From contig CM060953.1 in assembly GCA_030765055.1 (NCBI GenBank), positions 188,837,782 to 188,901,781 on the forward strand: a DNA stretch of 64,000 nucleotides. Reading direction: 5' to 3'. This DNA is from Mantis religiosa (taxonomy: Eukaryota > Arthropoda > Insecta > Mantodea > Mantidae). Numbering within the stretch: the stretch's first letter is position 1; each line of letters begins with the position of its first letter. Positions 36,701-48,272 of this stretch are shown here, piece after piece. The translations under genes were made by a program, and so were the position numbers. The notes under the pieces were generated by a model. The model ran no database searches. It was given only the letters and a program-made list of their open reading frames with translations, and was not told the origin of the DNA.

Positions 36701-39700
36701 TCCCAGCGATGTTCCCATCTTTGTAACCCGTCCAAATAGTACTCGGCGTTTTTCAACATAGTCTCCTGGTAACTCCACACACCTCTCCCAGCGATGTTCC
36801 CATCTCCGTAACCCGTCCAAATAGTATTCGGCGCTTTTCAACATAGTCTCCTTGTAACTCTACACACTTCTCCCAGAGATGCTCCCATCTCTGTAACCCG
36901 TCCAAATAGTACTCGGCGTTTTTCAACATAGTCTCCTTGTAACTCTACACACTTCTCCCAGCGATGCTCCCATCTCTGTAACCCGTCCAAATAGTACTCG
37001 GCGTTTTTCAACATAGTCTCCTTGTAACTCTACACACTTCTCCCAGCGATGTTCGGATCTCTGTAACCCGTCCAAATAGTACTCGGTGTTTTTCAACCTA
37101 GTCTCCTTGTAACTCTACACACTTCTCCCAGTGATGCTCCCATCTCTATAACCCGGCCAAATGGTACTCGGTGTTTTTCAACATAGTCTCCTTGTAACTC
37201 TACACACTTCTCCCAGCGATGCTCCCATCTCTATAACCCGTCCAAATAGTCCTCGGCGTTTTTCAACATAGTCTCCTTGTAACTCTACACACTTCTTCCA
37301 GCTATGTTCTCATCTCTGTAACCCGTCCAAATAGTACTCGGTGTTTTTCAACATAGTCTCCTTGTAACTCTACACACTTCTCCCAGCGATGCTCCCATCT
37401 CTATAACCCGTCCAAATAGTACTCGGCGTTTTTCAACATAGTCTCCTTGTAACTCTACACACTTCTCCCAGCGATGTTCGGATCTCTGTAACCCGTCCAA
37501 ATAGTACTCGGTGTTTTTCAACATAGTCTCCTTGTAACTCTACACACTTCTCCCAGCGATGCTCCCATCTCTATAACCCGTCCAAATAGTCCTCGGCGTT
37601 TTTCAACATAGTCTCCTTGTAACTCTACACACTTCTCCCAGCGATGTTCGCATCTCTGTAACCCGTCCAAATAGTACTCGGCGTTTTTCAACATAGTCTC
37701 CTTGTAGCTCTACACACTTCTCCCAGCGATGTTCCCATCTTTGTAACCCGTCCAAATAGTACTCGGCGTTTTTCAACATAGTCTCCTGGTAACTCTACAC
37801 ACCTCTCCCAGCGATGTTCCCATCTCCGTAACCCGTCCAAATAGTACTCGGCGTTTTTCAACATAGTCTCCTTGTAACTCTACACACTTCTCCCAGTGAT
37901 GCTCCCATCTCTGTAACCCGTCCAAATAGTACTCGGCGTTTTTCAACATAGTCTCCTTGTAACTCTACACACTTCTCCCAGCGATGCTCCCATCTCTGTA
38001 ACCCGTCCAAATAGTACTCGGCGTTTTTCAACATAGTCTCCTTGTTACTCTACACACTTCTCCCAGCGATGTTCGCATCTCTGTAACCCGTCCAAATAGT
38101 GTTCGGTGTTTTTCAACATAGTCTCCTTGTAACTCTACACACTTCTCCCAGCGATGCTCCCATCTCTATAACCCGTCCAAATAGTACTCGGCGTTTTTCA
38201 ACATAGTCTCCTTGTAACTCTACACACTTCTCCCAGCGATGCTCCCATCTCTGTAACCCGTCCAAATAGTACTCGGCGTTTTTCAACATAGTCTCCTTGT
38301 AACTCTACACACTTCTCCCAGCGATGTTCGGATCTCTGTAACCCGTCCAAATAGTACTCGGTGTTTTTCAACATAGTCTCCTTGTAACTCTACACACTTC
38401 TCCCAGCGATGCTCCCATCTATATAACCCGGCCAAATGGTACTCGGTGTTTTTCAACATAGTCTCCTTGTAACTCTACACACTTCTCCCAGCGATGCTCC
38501 CATCTCTATAACCCGTCCAAGTAGTCCTCGGCGTTTTTCAACATAGTCTCCTTGTAACTCTACACACTTCTCCCAGCTATGTTCTCATCTCTGTAACCCG
38601 TCCAAATAGTACTCGGTGTTTTTCAACATAGTCTCCTTGTAACTCTACACACTTCTCCCAGCGATGCTCCCATCTCTATAACCCGTCCATATAGTACTCG
38701 GCGTTTTTCAACATAGTCTCCTTGTAACTCTACACACTTCTCCCAGCGATGTTCGGATCTCTGTAACCCGTCCAAATAGTACTCGGTGTTTTTCAACATA
38801 GTCTCCTTGTAACTCTACACACTTCTCCCAGCGATGCTCCCATCTCTATAACCCGTCCAAATAGTCCTCGGCGTTTTTCAACATAGTCTCCTTGTAACTC
38901 TACACACTTCTCCCAGCGATGTTCGCATCTCTGTAACCCGTCCAAATAGTACTTGGCGTTTTTCAACATAGTCTCCTTGTAGCTCTACACACTTCTCCCA
39001 GCGATGTTCCCATCTTTGTAACCCGTCCAAATAGTACTCGGCGTTTTTCAACATAGTCTCCTGGTAACTCCACACACCTCTCCCAGCGATGTTCCCATCT
39101 CCGTAACCCGTCCAAATAGTACTCGGCGTTTTTCAACATAGTCTCCTTGTAACTCTACACACTTCTCCCAGAGATGCTCCCATCTCTGTAACCCGTCCAA
39201 ATAGTACTCGGCGTTTTTCAACATAGTCTCCTTGTAACTCTACACACTTCTCCCAGCGATGCTCCCATCTCTGTAACCCGTCCAAATAGTACTCGGCGTT
39301 TTTCAACATAGTCTCCTTGTAACTCTACACACTTCTCCCAGCGATGTTCGGATCTCTGTAACCCGTCCAAATAGTACTCGGTGTTTTTCAACCTAGTCTC
39401 CTTGTAACTCTACACACTTCTCCCAGTGATGCTCCCATCTCTATAACCCGGCCAAATGGTACTCGGTGTTTTTCAACATAGTCTCCTTGTAACTCTACAC
39501 ACTTCTCCCAGCGATGCTCCCATCTCTATAACCCGTCCAAATAGTCCTCGGCGTTTTTCAACATAGTCTCCTTGTAACTCTACACACTTCTTCCAGCTAT
39601 TTTCTCATCTCTGTAACCCGTCCAAATAGTACTCGGTGTTTTTCAACATAGTCTCCTTGTAACTCTACACGCTTCTCCCAGCGATGCTCCCATCTCTATA

Positions 39701-40341
39701 ACCCGTCCAAATAGTACTCGGCGTTTTTCAACATAGTCTCCTTGTAACTCTACACACTTCTCCCAGCGATGTTCGGATCTCTGTAACCCGTCCAAATAGT
39801 ACTCGGTGTTTTTCAACATAGTCTCCTTGTAACTCTACACACTTCTCCCAGCGATGCTCCCATCTCTATAACCCGTCCAAATAGTCCTCGGCGTTTTTCA
39901 ACATAGTCTCCTTGTAACTCTACACACTTCTCCCAGCGATGTTCGCATCTCTGTAACCCGTCCAAATAGTACTCGGCGTTTTTCAACATAGTCTCCTTGT
40001 AGCTCTACACACTTCTCCCAGCGATGTTCCCATCTTTGTAACCCGTCCAAATAGTACTCGGCGTTTTTCAACATAGTCTCCTGGTAACTCTACACACCTC
40101 TCCCAGCGATGTTCCCATCTCCGTAACCCGTCCAAATAGTACTCGGCGTTTTTCAACATAGTCTCCTTGTAACTCTACACACTTCTCCCAGTGATGCTCC
40201 CATCTCTGTAACCCGTCCAAATAGTACTCGGCGTTTTTCAACATAGTCTCCTTGTAACTCTACACACTTCTCCCAGCGATGCTCCCATCTCTGTAACCCG
40301 TCCAAATAGTACTCGGCGTTTTTCAACATAGTCTCCTTGTT
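33712..40341. repeat. 6,630-bp higher-order repeat, copy B (78 units)
   Basis: Tandem to copy A. Diagnostic rare variants are matched at the same offset: ATTCGGCGCT at 27391 and 34021, TTCCAGCTATTTTCTCATCT near 32961 and 39591, CTTGTAGCTC at each ninth-type unit. I saw two differences by eye (27827 G versus 34457 T; 33041 A versus 39671 G). The breakpoint lies in 33712-33736. Confidence 0.85.
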
Positions 40342-41429
40342 ACTCTACACACTTCTCCCAGCGATGTTCGCATCTCTGTAACCCGTCCAAATAGTACTCG
40401 GCGTTTTTCGACATAGTCTCCTTGTAACTCTACACACTTCTCCCAGCGATGTTCCCATCTTTGTAACCCGTCCAAATAGTACTCGGCGTTTTTCAACATA
40501 GTCTCCTTGTAACTCTACACACCTCTCCCAGCGATGTTCCCATCTCCGTAACCCGTCCAAATAGTACTCGGCGTTTTTCAGCATAGTCTCCTTGTAACTT
40601 TACACACTTCTCCCAGGGATGCTCCCATCTCTGTAACCCGTCCAAATAGTACTCGGCGTTTTTCAACATAGTCTCCTTGTAACTCTACACACTTCTCCCA
40701 GCGATGCTCCCATCTCTGTAACCCGTCCAAATAGTACTCGGCGTTTTTCAACATAGTCTCCTTGTAACTCTACACACTTCTCCCAGCGATGCTCCCATCT
40801 CTGTAACCCGTCCAAATAGTACTCGGCGTTTTTCAACATAGTCTCCTTGTAACTCTACACACTTCTCCCAGCGATGCTCCCATCTCTGTAACCCGTCCAA
40901 ATAGTACTCGGCGTTTTTCAACATAGTCTCCTTGTAACTCTACACACTTCTCCCAGGGATGCTCCTATCTCTGTAACCCGTCCAAATAGTACTCGGCGTT
41001 TTTCAACATAGTCTACTTGTAACTCTACACACTTCTCCCAGGGATGCTCCTATCTCTGTAACCCGTCCAAATAGTACTCGGCGTTTTTCAACATAGTCTC
41101 CTTGTAACTCTACACACTTCTCCCAGGGATGCTCCTATCTCTGTAACCCGTCCAAATAGTACTCGGCGTTTTTCAACATAGTCTACTTGTAACTCTACAC
41201 ACTTCTCCTAGCGATGCTCTCATCTCTGTAACACGTCCAAATAGTACTCGGCGTTTTTCAACATAGTCTCCTTGTAACTCTACACACTTCTCCCAGCGAT
41301 GCTCCCATCTCTGTAATCCGTCCAAATAGTACTCGGCGTTTTTCAACATAGTCTCCTTGTAACTCTACACACTTCTCCCAGCGATGCTCCCATCTCTGTA
41401 TCCCGTCCAAATAGTTTTCGGCGTTTTTC

Positions 41430-42391
41430 TCTGCAAAATAATTGTTCACAAAGGTGATTGGCTCTGCATTTGACGAAAATCTCTATCCTCTGAGCGCAAC
41501 TTTCAGTTGAGGGAATAAAAAGAAGTCGCTTGGGGTTATATCTGGTGAGTCAAGTAGTTCAAACCGTAATTCGTGGATTTCTCTGAGCTGTGAGATGGTG
41601 CGTTTCCTTGGTGAAACAGGATTTTATTTTTCTGCAAATGTAGCCGTAGTTCCGCAAGTGCTGCCTTCAGCTTGTCAAGTAATGATGCGTAATATGCTAC
41701 TGTAATGGTTTTTCCTTTTTGAAGATAATCGATTAAAATAGCTCCATGAGTATCCCTCCTCCAAAGAAAAAAGCAGTCGCTATCACTTTCCCAGCCGAAA
41801 AAAGAAAAAAGGTTCTTACTTTTTCTGGAACCTGGACTGCCCCTTTGCGGTCCACTGCTTGGACAGTAGTTTTGTTTCTGGTGCATAATGGTGTATCCAA
41901 GTTTCTTCTGCAGTAATTTATCGGTGCCAAAACTTGGATATATTGCGCCTAAACTGCGCCAACGGAGCGTTGGAAATGTTCATTCGAACACGTTTCTGGG
42001 CTAATATGAACAAACGTGGCACCCATCACGCGGATATTTTTCTCATGTCTAAATGTTGATTTAACATGTTACAAAGACGTTGTTTTGAAATTTTCATAGC
42101 CTCTATCTCTTTCTCTAATTTGACGGTCGTTTAGATCTAGCTGCTGAACTTTGGCTATGTTTTTGTCGGTAGTTGCAGTTTTTGGACGCCACGAACGTTC
42201 TTCTTCTCCCAAGTTCTTACGGCCACGTTTAAATTCATCTGCGCATATTTCACCCTGGTAAATGATGGTGCAGAGTCGCCATACACAGAATCCAACTCAT
42301 CTTTGATTTGCGTAGGTGTATTGCTTTTCAAAAAGAAATATTGAATGATGGCTTGATAATCGATTTTGTAGTTTTTCATGAAAACAGTCAC
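41430..42391 (-). pseudogene. Mariner transposase pseudogene, copy 2
   Basis: Read leftward from the ATG at 42389-42391: MTVFMKNYKIDYQAIIQYFF and SNTPTQIKDELDSVYGDSAP (helix-turn-helix), then frameshifts. Around 41536-41886 it has KSKNLFSFFGWESDSDCFF, HGAILIDYLQKGKTITVAYY, ASLLDKLKAALAELRLHLQK and ILFHQGNAPSH, where the second catalytic Asp (normally HQDNAP) is Gly. The third Asp block is lost. The last codons (NAENYLDGIQRWEHRWEKC) are the template of the 85-bp repeat. It is clearly the same family as the copy at 5947-6856. Confidence 0.85.
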
Positions 42392-42395
42392 ATCA

Positions 42396-43338
42396 TGTGG
42401 CCTTTACCTCCCCCGCTGCGTCTGCTGATACTCTGTCTCGGGTATCAGCCACTCTGGATGTGACCTTAGCAGCCTGGATCCCGGTGGTCTGGTCGCCTAG
42501 TAAATTGCTCTATGAGTTGACTATTCTTTGCCCTGGCTAGTCATTAGAGCTGAGACCACGCTATCTACAGGGTATGCGTGAGATAGGTTGACGAAGTAAA
42601 AACAACACAGTTCATCGTATCAGCTTTACTATTCAGTTCGTTTCGTGCTCACAGTTCACCAGGAGTTGCCGCCGCGTTCACATCGAATTACTCTAGATTT
42701 CCACTATCACGTTAAAACTATACTGAATTGCTGAAATCTATCACGATGGAATAAATTACTAACACTCTTTTGAAAGTATACTTCGCCGCTTAATTCACCG
42801 CTGGGAGATGTTGTTCACTTAATAAGATTCTCATTACTGATTGTACTTCTCGGCGCAATCCGACGTTTGTGTCCCCGGCAGGCAAAACACGTCTACACGG
42901 TATCACGTCTCAGACTAGAAGACCGACGCTAAAACCTAATATTCCTTACCAAAACAGATATAGCCTCGCCTCCAGCTGGATTTCTCTGAAAAACTCTAGT
43001 TAGCGAGCTACAACCACGCGGACATTTCCCCGAAATACTGGTTTGGGCCAGGTTTGGACCGGTCTACTAATGACCCAGGTAGCGAGCCTCCCGTGACCAC
43101 AGCCTTTCGACGGAACATTTTCATCCATATAGGCCAGCAACTTTATTACATAACTCTGGGTTAAAATACTTATTCGCATTCTAGTAATTGAATTTAAATG
43201 CTGTTGCTTCGTTTCACGAACTTATCCATCTGTAATATTCATTATCTTAAATTGTTTCACCTTACTTCCTCATTATCATTTAATTATCATTTTATTCATT
43301 GTTAAAATCGTATTCAATCATACGGCTGATAAATAGGG
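42396..43338. mobile_element. ~943-bp insertion just upstream of the copy 2 transposase start; possible solo LTR
   Basis: Comparison with copy 1, where CACTCACATCAACTCACTCA is continuous at about 6865-6880, shows extra sequence here between two CATCA pentamers (42391-42395 and 43339-43343). The insert begins TGTGGCCTTTACC and contains no open frame. Length, a 5-bp duplication and lack of coding sequence would suit a solo LTR, but its right end (AAATAGGG) is not a canonical CA unless the boundary is shifted. Identity unknown. Confidence 0.5.
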
Positions 43339-43475
43339 CATCAATCAACTCAATCAAACGACTGTAACATAGCAACTGAGCGTCCAAAATGGCTGAAAGT
43401 TTGGTGAGTAACTGTCAACATATGAAGAACGAAATTTACTAGCTTTTATATAAGAGTGCTGTCATCTTCGTTTTG

Positions 43476-43503
43476 AGGTTGGAAACTTTTCAGGCCAACC
43501 TCG
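43476..43503 (-). repeat. Right terminal inverted repeat of giant mariner
   Basis: Reads AGGTTGGAAACTTTTCAGGC then CAACCTCG, the reverse complement of the left repeat with two mismatches, followed immediately by TA. Confidence 0.85.
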
Positions 43504-44986
43504 TAAGTCAGTCTTGAGAGACAGCAAAACTCTTGCGAAAATACAGGAATTTTGCTAAATTTACTACATAGTTGTTGCTACATCTCATTCGCATTGAAAT
43601 GCAATTATTATTCTGTGATTTGGTAAGGTCTATGGACACTTTCGCCTTTCTACGTGATATTCCGGAAGTTCTTAACCTTGAAAAAAAAGGATGTCTTTTC
43701 TAAAGAACTCATCGAATTCCTAATTATCTTACGCAATCTTAGTTAAACTTATTGACTTAACGATACAGAAGTTGCTAATGGCCTCTTCTTCAGAAAAACG
43801 TTAACCCATCTTACATTATGTTTTGATTTCAATAGTATATGTCAATTGTTTCCCTATCTCATTATCATTCTTTTATATAACACGCTGTGGCCGAAAAATT
43901 AGACTACTCGACTGTTTTCAAAGCGGCCGGGGTCGTTTCCATTTATGATTTTATATATCAGGTTACAGCCTGCTGTGACACATGCAGTGCGGGCGTGAAA
44001 CACTATAAACTATTATACTGTCAGTCAGTATTTCTGGTATGATATTGCATAGAAACGAAATGTTCTGTAGGAAATTGACAAAGATATTCATAGCCTAAAA
44101 GTGGCAGAATATTAAAATTTGCGGTATATCGAATTTTTAAATGGGTAATGAGCAATTTGTGCAGGAGCGTTGCTGAATTAGTGCCGCATGGTAACACATA
44201 ACGACATTAAATTCGCGAACCAGCGTTTTGGCGATACATTTTGGGAGCAGATCTGCTTATTAAAATCCCAGCCTCTGTGATAGTCATTTCTGAAATTAGG
44301 ACCTCTAAATGAACGCTTTGCGTGTTGAAAATCAATAATTTCTTGTATAATTTTAAAATATCTACAATCAAATTACCGGAACATACTACGAATTACTTAT
44401 GTCGTGTTGTGTGTGAAAAGAATAGTTGAAAAGCAAGAGAAAGGTGGGATAAATACTGAAATTGATATTTTAGTCTCATACACACTTCATTTTCACGGTA
44501 AGGTTTCATTTTTTTCAGGCCATCCAGGAGTTACTAGACCCCATGTTCATAACCTCAAAATGCCTGTACAATGCACTACGAAACAGCCTTCCTCACCTAT
44601 GTACTTCAACGTCCTTTTATGTCAGGAATCAATACACTTCAGAGTATTTTAAAAACTTGAAAACATGTGTATTTTAAAACTGAGAAACCTACAGAAAGAA
44701 TTGGTCTCGATTACAAACCGATATAACTGATTTGACAATGTTGACCTTGTCTGTAATCTACACAGATGTCTCCACTGCGCTTTCTGTTATGGTCACTATG
44801 CGGTTACATGTTTATCGGGTGTAACAGCTTGAAGTTACACATTGCGGTTCTGAAAACATCTGTCACAGATCCGTTTCATAAGCGCCACAATCAATTACTT
44901 CTTCTAAAGCAGATATAAAACATTACATTCTTGTGTACATTTAGTGGGTCAACATGTATCGATACATGTCATGTATCGTTTATCTA
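43504..44986. other. No recognisable gene
   Basis: AT-rich. An 82-codon plus-strand frame at 44404-44652 has no motif. A short perfect palindrome ATGTATCGATACAT sits near 44956. Confidence 0.5.
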
Positions 44987-45989
44987 AGCTCTATGTGTCC
45001 TGTAGTTAATTGAACATCATTTCATTCATCGTCTGATATGACTTAACGTTGGAATTTTTCCCTTACACTGAAAGATAAATTTCCGGTAATTCTAAGCTCT
45101 ATGTAACCTGTACTTATTTGAACATCATTTCATTCATTGTCCGGTATGACTTAACGTTGGAATTTTTCCCTTATCCTGACAGATAAATTTCTGGTAATTC
45201 TAAGCTCTATGTACCCTGTACTCATTTGAAGATCATGTCATTCATCGTCCGATATGACTTAACGATGGAGGTTTTGTCTTATCCTGAAAGATAAATGCCT
45301 GGTAGCTCTTAGCTCTATGTACCCTGTACTCATTTGAATACTATTTCATTCATCGTCCGATATGACCTAACGTTGAGGTTTTCCCTTATTCTGAACGATA
45401 AATGTCTCGTTACTCTAAGCTCTATGTAACCTGTACTCATTTGAACATCACTTCATTCATCGTCCGATATGACCTAACGTTGGAGGTATTCCCTTATCCT
45501 GAAAGATAAATGTCTCGTTACTCTAAGATCTCTGCACCCTGTACTCATTGGAATATTGCTTCATTCATCGTCCGATGCAACTTAACGTTCGAGGTTTTCC
45601 CTTATTCTGAAAGATGAATAACTGGTAACTCTAAGCTCTGTGGACCTTGTACTCATTTGAACATTATTTCTTTCATGGTACGATATGACTTGGCGTCGGA
45701 ATTTTTCCCTTATCCTGAAAGATGAATGTCTAGTAACTCTAAGCTCTATGTACCCTGTACTCATTTGAACATCATTTCATTCATCGTCCGATATGACTTA
45801 ACGTTGGAGGTTTTCTCTTCTTCTGAAAGATTAATGTCTGGTTACTCTAAGCTCTATGTACCCTGTACTCAATTGAACATCACTTCATTCATCGTCCGAT
45901 ATGACTTAACGTTGGATATTTTCTGTTATCCTGAAACATAAATTTCTAGTAACTATAAGCTCTGTGTGCCCTCTATCCATTTGACAAGT
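44987..45989 (+). repeat. 108-bp minisatellite made from the SINE A body, ~9.5 units
   Basis: Units begin AAGCTCTATGTACCCTGTAC at 44987, 45095, 45202, 45310, 45417, 45525, 45633, 45741, 45849 and 45957 (mean spacing 107.8). Each contains CATTTGAACATCATTTCATT, CATCGTCCGATATGACTTAA, CGTTGGAGGTTTTCCCTTAT and CTGAAAGATAAATGTCTGGT. This is the same segment as the 1954-3140 array in the opposite orientation. No tRNA-like head adjoins. The last unit is broken by a family B SINE and its remnant (ACTCATTTGAACATG) resumes at about 46239. Confidence 0.93.
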
Positions 45990-46237
45990 GTGACATGTGT
46001 CGTGTTTAACGCCCGCTTTTACTACATACGGCACCGCAGGCGGTGACACTGATGATACATGAGATGACGATAGAGCACCGATAAAATGAGATGGCGGGGG
46101 AAACCGGAGGTCCGAGAGAAAACCCGCCCCAGCGCCGTGTTGTCCACCAAAAATCTCACTTTGCGATCGTGTGGGATTGAACCCAGGCCGCATTGGTGAG
46201 AGCAAAGCAGACTAACCACTGAGCCACGGTGCGGCCA
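45990..46237 (-). mobile_element. SINE family B copy nested in the SINE A array
   Basis: On the minus strand: GGCCGCACCGTGGCTCAGTG (A box), GGGTTCAATCCCAC (B box), GTGGACAACACGGCGCTGGG, then the body ending AAAGCGGGCGTTAAACACGA. It sits within a unit of the 108-bp array, so it is younger than that array. Confidence 0.85.
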
Positions 46238-46310
46238 TACTCATTTGAACATGCTTTGTGTTAACTCGTTATCTTTTGGTTTTTATTAAAAACTTTTTAA
46301 TCATTACATC

Positions 46311-46465
46311 ATGCACACATTCACACTCTCATTCATACTTCCAGACTGTGGAAGATGGGGAATTATCTTGGACGGAGAAAAATCCCAACCCCCACCACCG
46401 GGAATCGAATCCGGGACCCTTAGCATGGTAGGCAAGTGCTCTACCGCTTGAGCTACGGAGCCAGA
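46311..46465 (-). mobile_element. SINE family C copy
   Basis: On the minus strand: TCTGGCTCCGTAGCTCAAGC, GGTAGAGCAC (A box) and GGATTCGATTCCCGG (B box), then GGAAGTATGAATGAGAGTGT. The head is close to a real tRNA in its boxes, but the cloverleaf is followed by SINE body, so it is not called as a tRNA gene. Confidence 0.85.
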
Positions 46466-46469
46466 CCTT

Positions 46470-47683
46470 TTACTCTAAGATTTAAACTACATATAACTCC
46501 TTTCTCTTTCTAATTTTTAGAATTAGCATATGTATATATTTGCAGGGAACCGTCTCGTTTCTGTAGGTGCTTATTGAGTTCTGTTTCTAGAGCTCTGAAT
46601 AAATAACGTGTAATGGCCTTCGCTGCACTGACGTGTAACTCAGATTTACTGAGTAATGGCTGTTTTACTCTTACAATATTAGCACTCGTGTTTCCTACAT
46701 TATAAAATGATCCTAACATGTGGAATATATTTAGTTCAATCAATTTTATCTCTCTCTAATTGTTGATAAAATTATTAATTTTAGTAGCTGGTTCCGGCAT
46801 GTCATTTAAAGGCAAAATTCCGTTAGTAAAATTGCAAGAAGTGTAAATGTTCCATTTTGTCGATTCTCGCCACATGGTTTATATCTCCCATATAAAACGT
46901 GTTCCTTTATTTTCCGTGTTGGCTCGCTTATGGTCAGGTAACTATATTTACACCTCTGAAGCAATTCGGAGAGCAGCAAATTTGCAAATCCGATAGAAGT
47001 AAATGAGGCAGCCTTTAACAGCAGCTGTAGCGTGAGAGCATCACATATCGACCTAATGATTCGTGAAAAACATTGCAAAACTGTGTAGCAGTGTGAGGCG
47101 TACATAACCCAATTGTTATATTTTGGCATAGTAACGGATGTTAAGAGAGGAATTTCACTCACTTTAAAGAAAATTGGATTACTGCTGATTATCCAGCTCT
47201 TTGGCAAGTAAGCTTTGAAATGTAATTACTGCCAATTCAGAGCTTCGTTTGTGCTAAAAAATTATACACATTTCTCTTCAGAGGAAATTAAAAATGAAAC
47301 GCCATTCTAAATCAAGTTTTTGGTAGCTTAGTTCATAATTATTTTCATATTCAGACGAACTGGTTTTTGTAAATAACTGACAAAGGACTGAGATACATCA
47401 ACAAGATTTTTAGGGAATAGTAAGTTACCACTAGTCGAGAATAAAAAGGGGGATAATTCCATATTGTGTCCACAGGCGAGTATTGTATGTCAAACACGAT
47501 AGAAGGAAGGGATGACATGGACCTCTCTACGAGCGTGACGGATGTCCCAAAAAGGAAAGTAACACGACCAAAGAAAACCGTGACAAGGGCCTATGTTCAG
47601 TTCAGACTAAAAGCTCCTCAGAGATCCAACCTGCAGTTTCTTCATCTCATTCGAAGGACCTTTTTCAGTAAAATATCAAAGAG
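46470..47683. other. No recognisable gene
   Basis: Minus-strand frames at 46510-46743 and 46806-47207 (133 codons) carry no motif I know. A 145-codon plus-strand frame at 47466-47903 runs into the LTR and is probably chance. Confidence 0.4.
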
Positions 47684-48240
47684 CATTGTGACTTTGTGTG
47701 TTCGTGAAATTAAAAGTCCAATTGCACAAACTCAAAATGTTCTTTATTTCCACCGAATTACAGTTGAACACTTGCCAATTACACAGAATTACGTAGCGCA
47801 CACAATTAGGGTTCACCAGTTCGTCCGTTACAGTTCCACTACACGCTCACAGTTACATACACTCTTCCGATGCACGTACACAGTCTTCTCGTCCGTACAC
47901 TAGCAGGGCGCTCCTAAGCTGCTCGTCAAGAACTGACTGAACTCACTCACTGCAGCCCTTTTTGCAGGAATATCGCTGTTTTCTCGAAGTCTCTCGTTTC
48001 AGTGAATCACCGCGAAGTTTCCAGACGGCAGGGGAAGGGGGAAGAAGCGGCCAGCGACAAGTGACCCTTCCCTAATCATCCCCTCAGTTAGTGACTGAGA
48101 TAAATGAGTGGGTTTGGCCCAGGATGCCTCTGGTCCCTTACTCAGCTGTCGTTGGTCGGGCTTTCCGATAATTGGGTGAGAGTATAATCCAGACCACAAC
48201 CGATCTTCTCTGGTGAAGAATTGAATTTGCAAAAAAGCAC
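47684..48240 (-). mobile_element. Solo LTR, family L1
   Basis: The left edge ATTGTGACTTTGTGTGTTCG then TGAAATTAAAAGTCC is the LTR's 3' end in reverse, followed by AAAATGTTCTTTATTTCC (reverse of the polyadenylation block) and AATTACGTAGCGCACACAAT. Matches 58785-59400 in the same orientation and 10133-11545 reversed. No internal retroelement sequence on either side. Confidence 0.65.
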
Positions 48241-48272
48241 TTTGTGAAAAAGGACATTGCTTATATGCAATA

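Larger units (their letters stand above)
24260..41429 (-). repeat. 85-bp minisatellite, 202 units (17,170 bp), from mariner transposase C-terminus
   Basis: Consensus on the plus strand: AACATAGTCTCCTTGTAACT, CTACACACTTCTCCCAGCGA, TGCTCCCATCTCTGTAACCC, GTCCAAATAGTACTCGGCGT, TTTTC. The first unit starts at 24260 and the last at 41345, a separation of exactly 201 x 85, so there is no net indel. The minus strand encodes the mariner C-terminal block YYLDGLQRWEHRWEKCVELQ then GDYVEK in one of three frames. Because 85 leaves remainder one, consecutive units are read in successive frames until the third meets a stop, so no frame exceeds about 86 residues. Variants (GTTCGGATC, CTATAACCC, GTTCTCATC, ATAGTCCTCGG, CCGGCCAAATGG) recur in fixed order, revealing higher-order structure. 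Confidence 0.97.
24206..43503 (-). mobile_element. Giant mariner copy 2 (19.3 kb) swollen by an 85-bp tandem array
   Basis: Both terminal inverted repeats are present (24206-24233 and 43476-43503, 26 of 28 bases matching). Between them, from right to left: a 5' untranslated region broken by a ~943-bp insertion, the decayed transposase gene (41430-42391), then 202 copies of the gene's own last 85 bp, then 26 bp to the left terminal repeat. Without array and insertion it would be about 1.2 kb, a normal mariner size. TA abuts the right end; at the left end the nearest TA is three bases out, so a precise target duplication is not shown. Confidence 0.85.

Noticed and set aside
24683..40584. Repeated 65-79-residue open frames (MWSYQETMLKNAEYYLDGLQ...) across the large array
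   Set aside because: They are frame-rotating readings of a non-multiple-of-three repeat derived from a transposase tail, with no independent start, promoter or termination context.
24260..41429. Regular direct repeats suggesting a CRISPR array
   Set aside because: The 85-bp units abut with no unique spacers, and the setting is a eukaryotic mariner.
46311..46465. Intact tRNA gene
   Set aside because: A and B boxes are good but the head continues into a SINE body shared with 19745-19910.
47466..47903. 145-codon frame
   Set aside because: Its 3' half is LTR family L1 sequence read antisense and its 5' half shows no motif.
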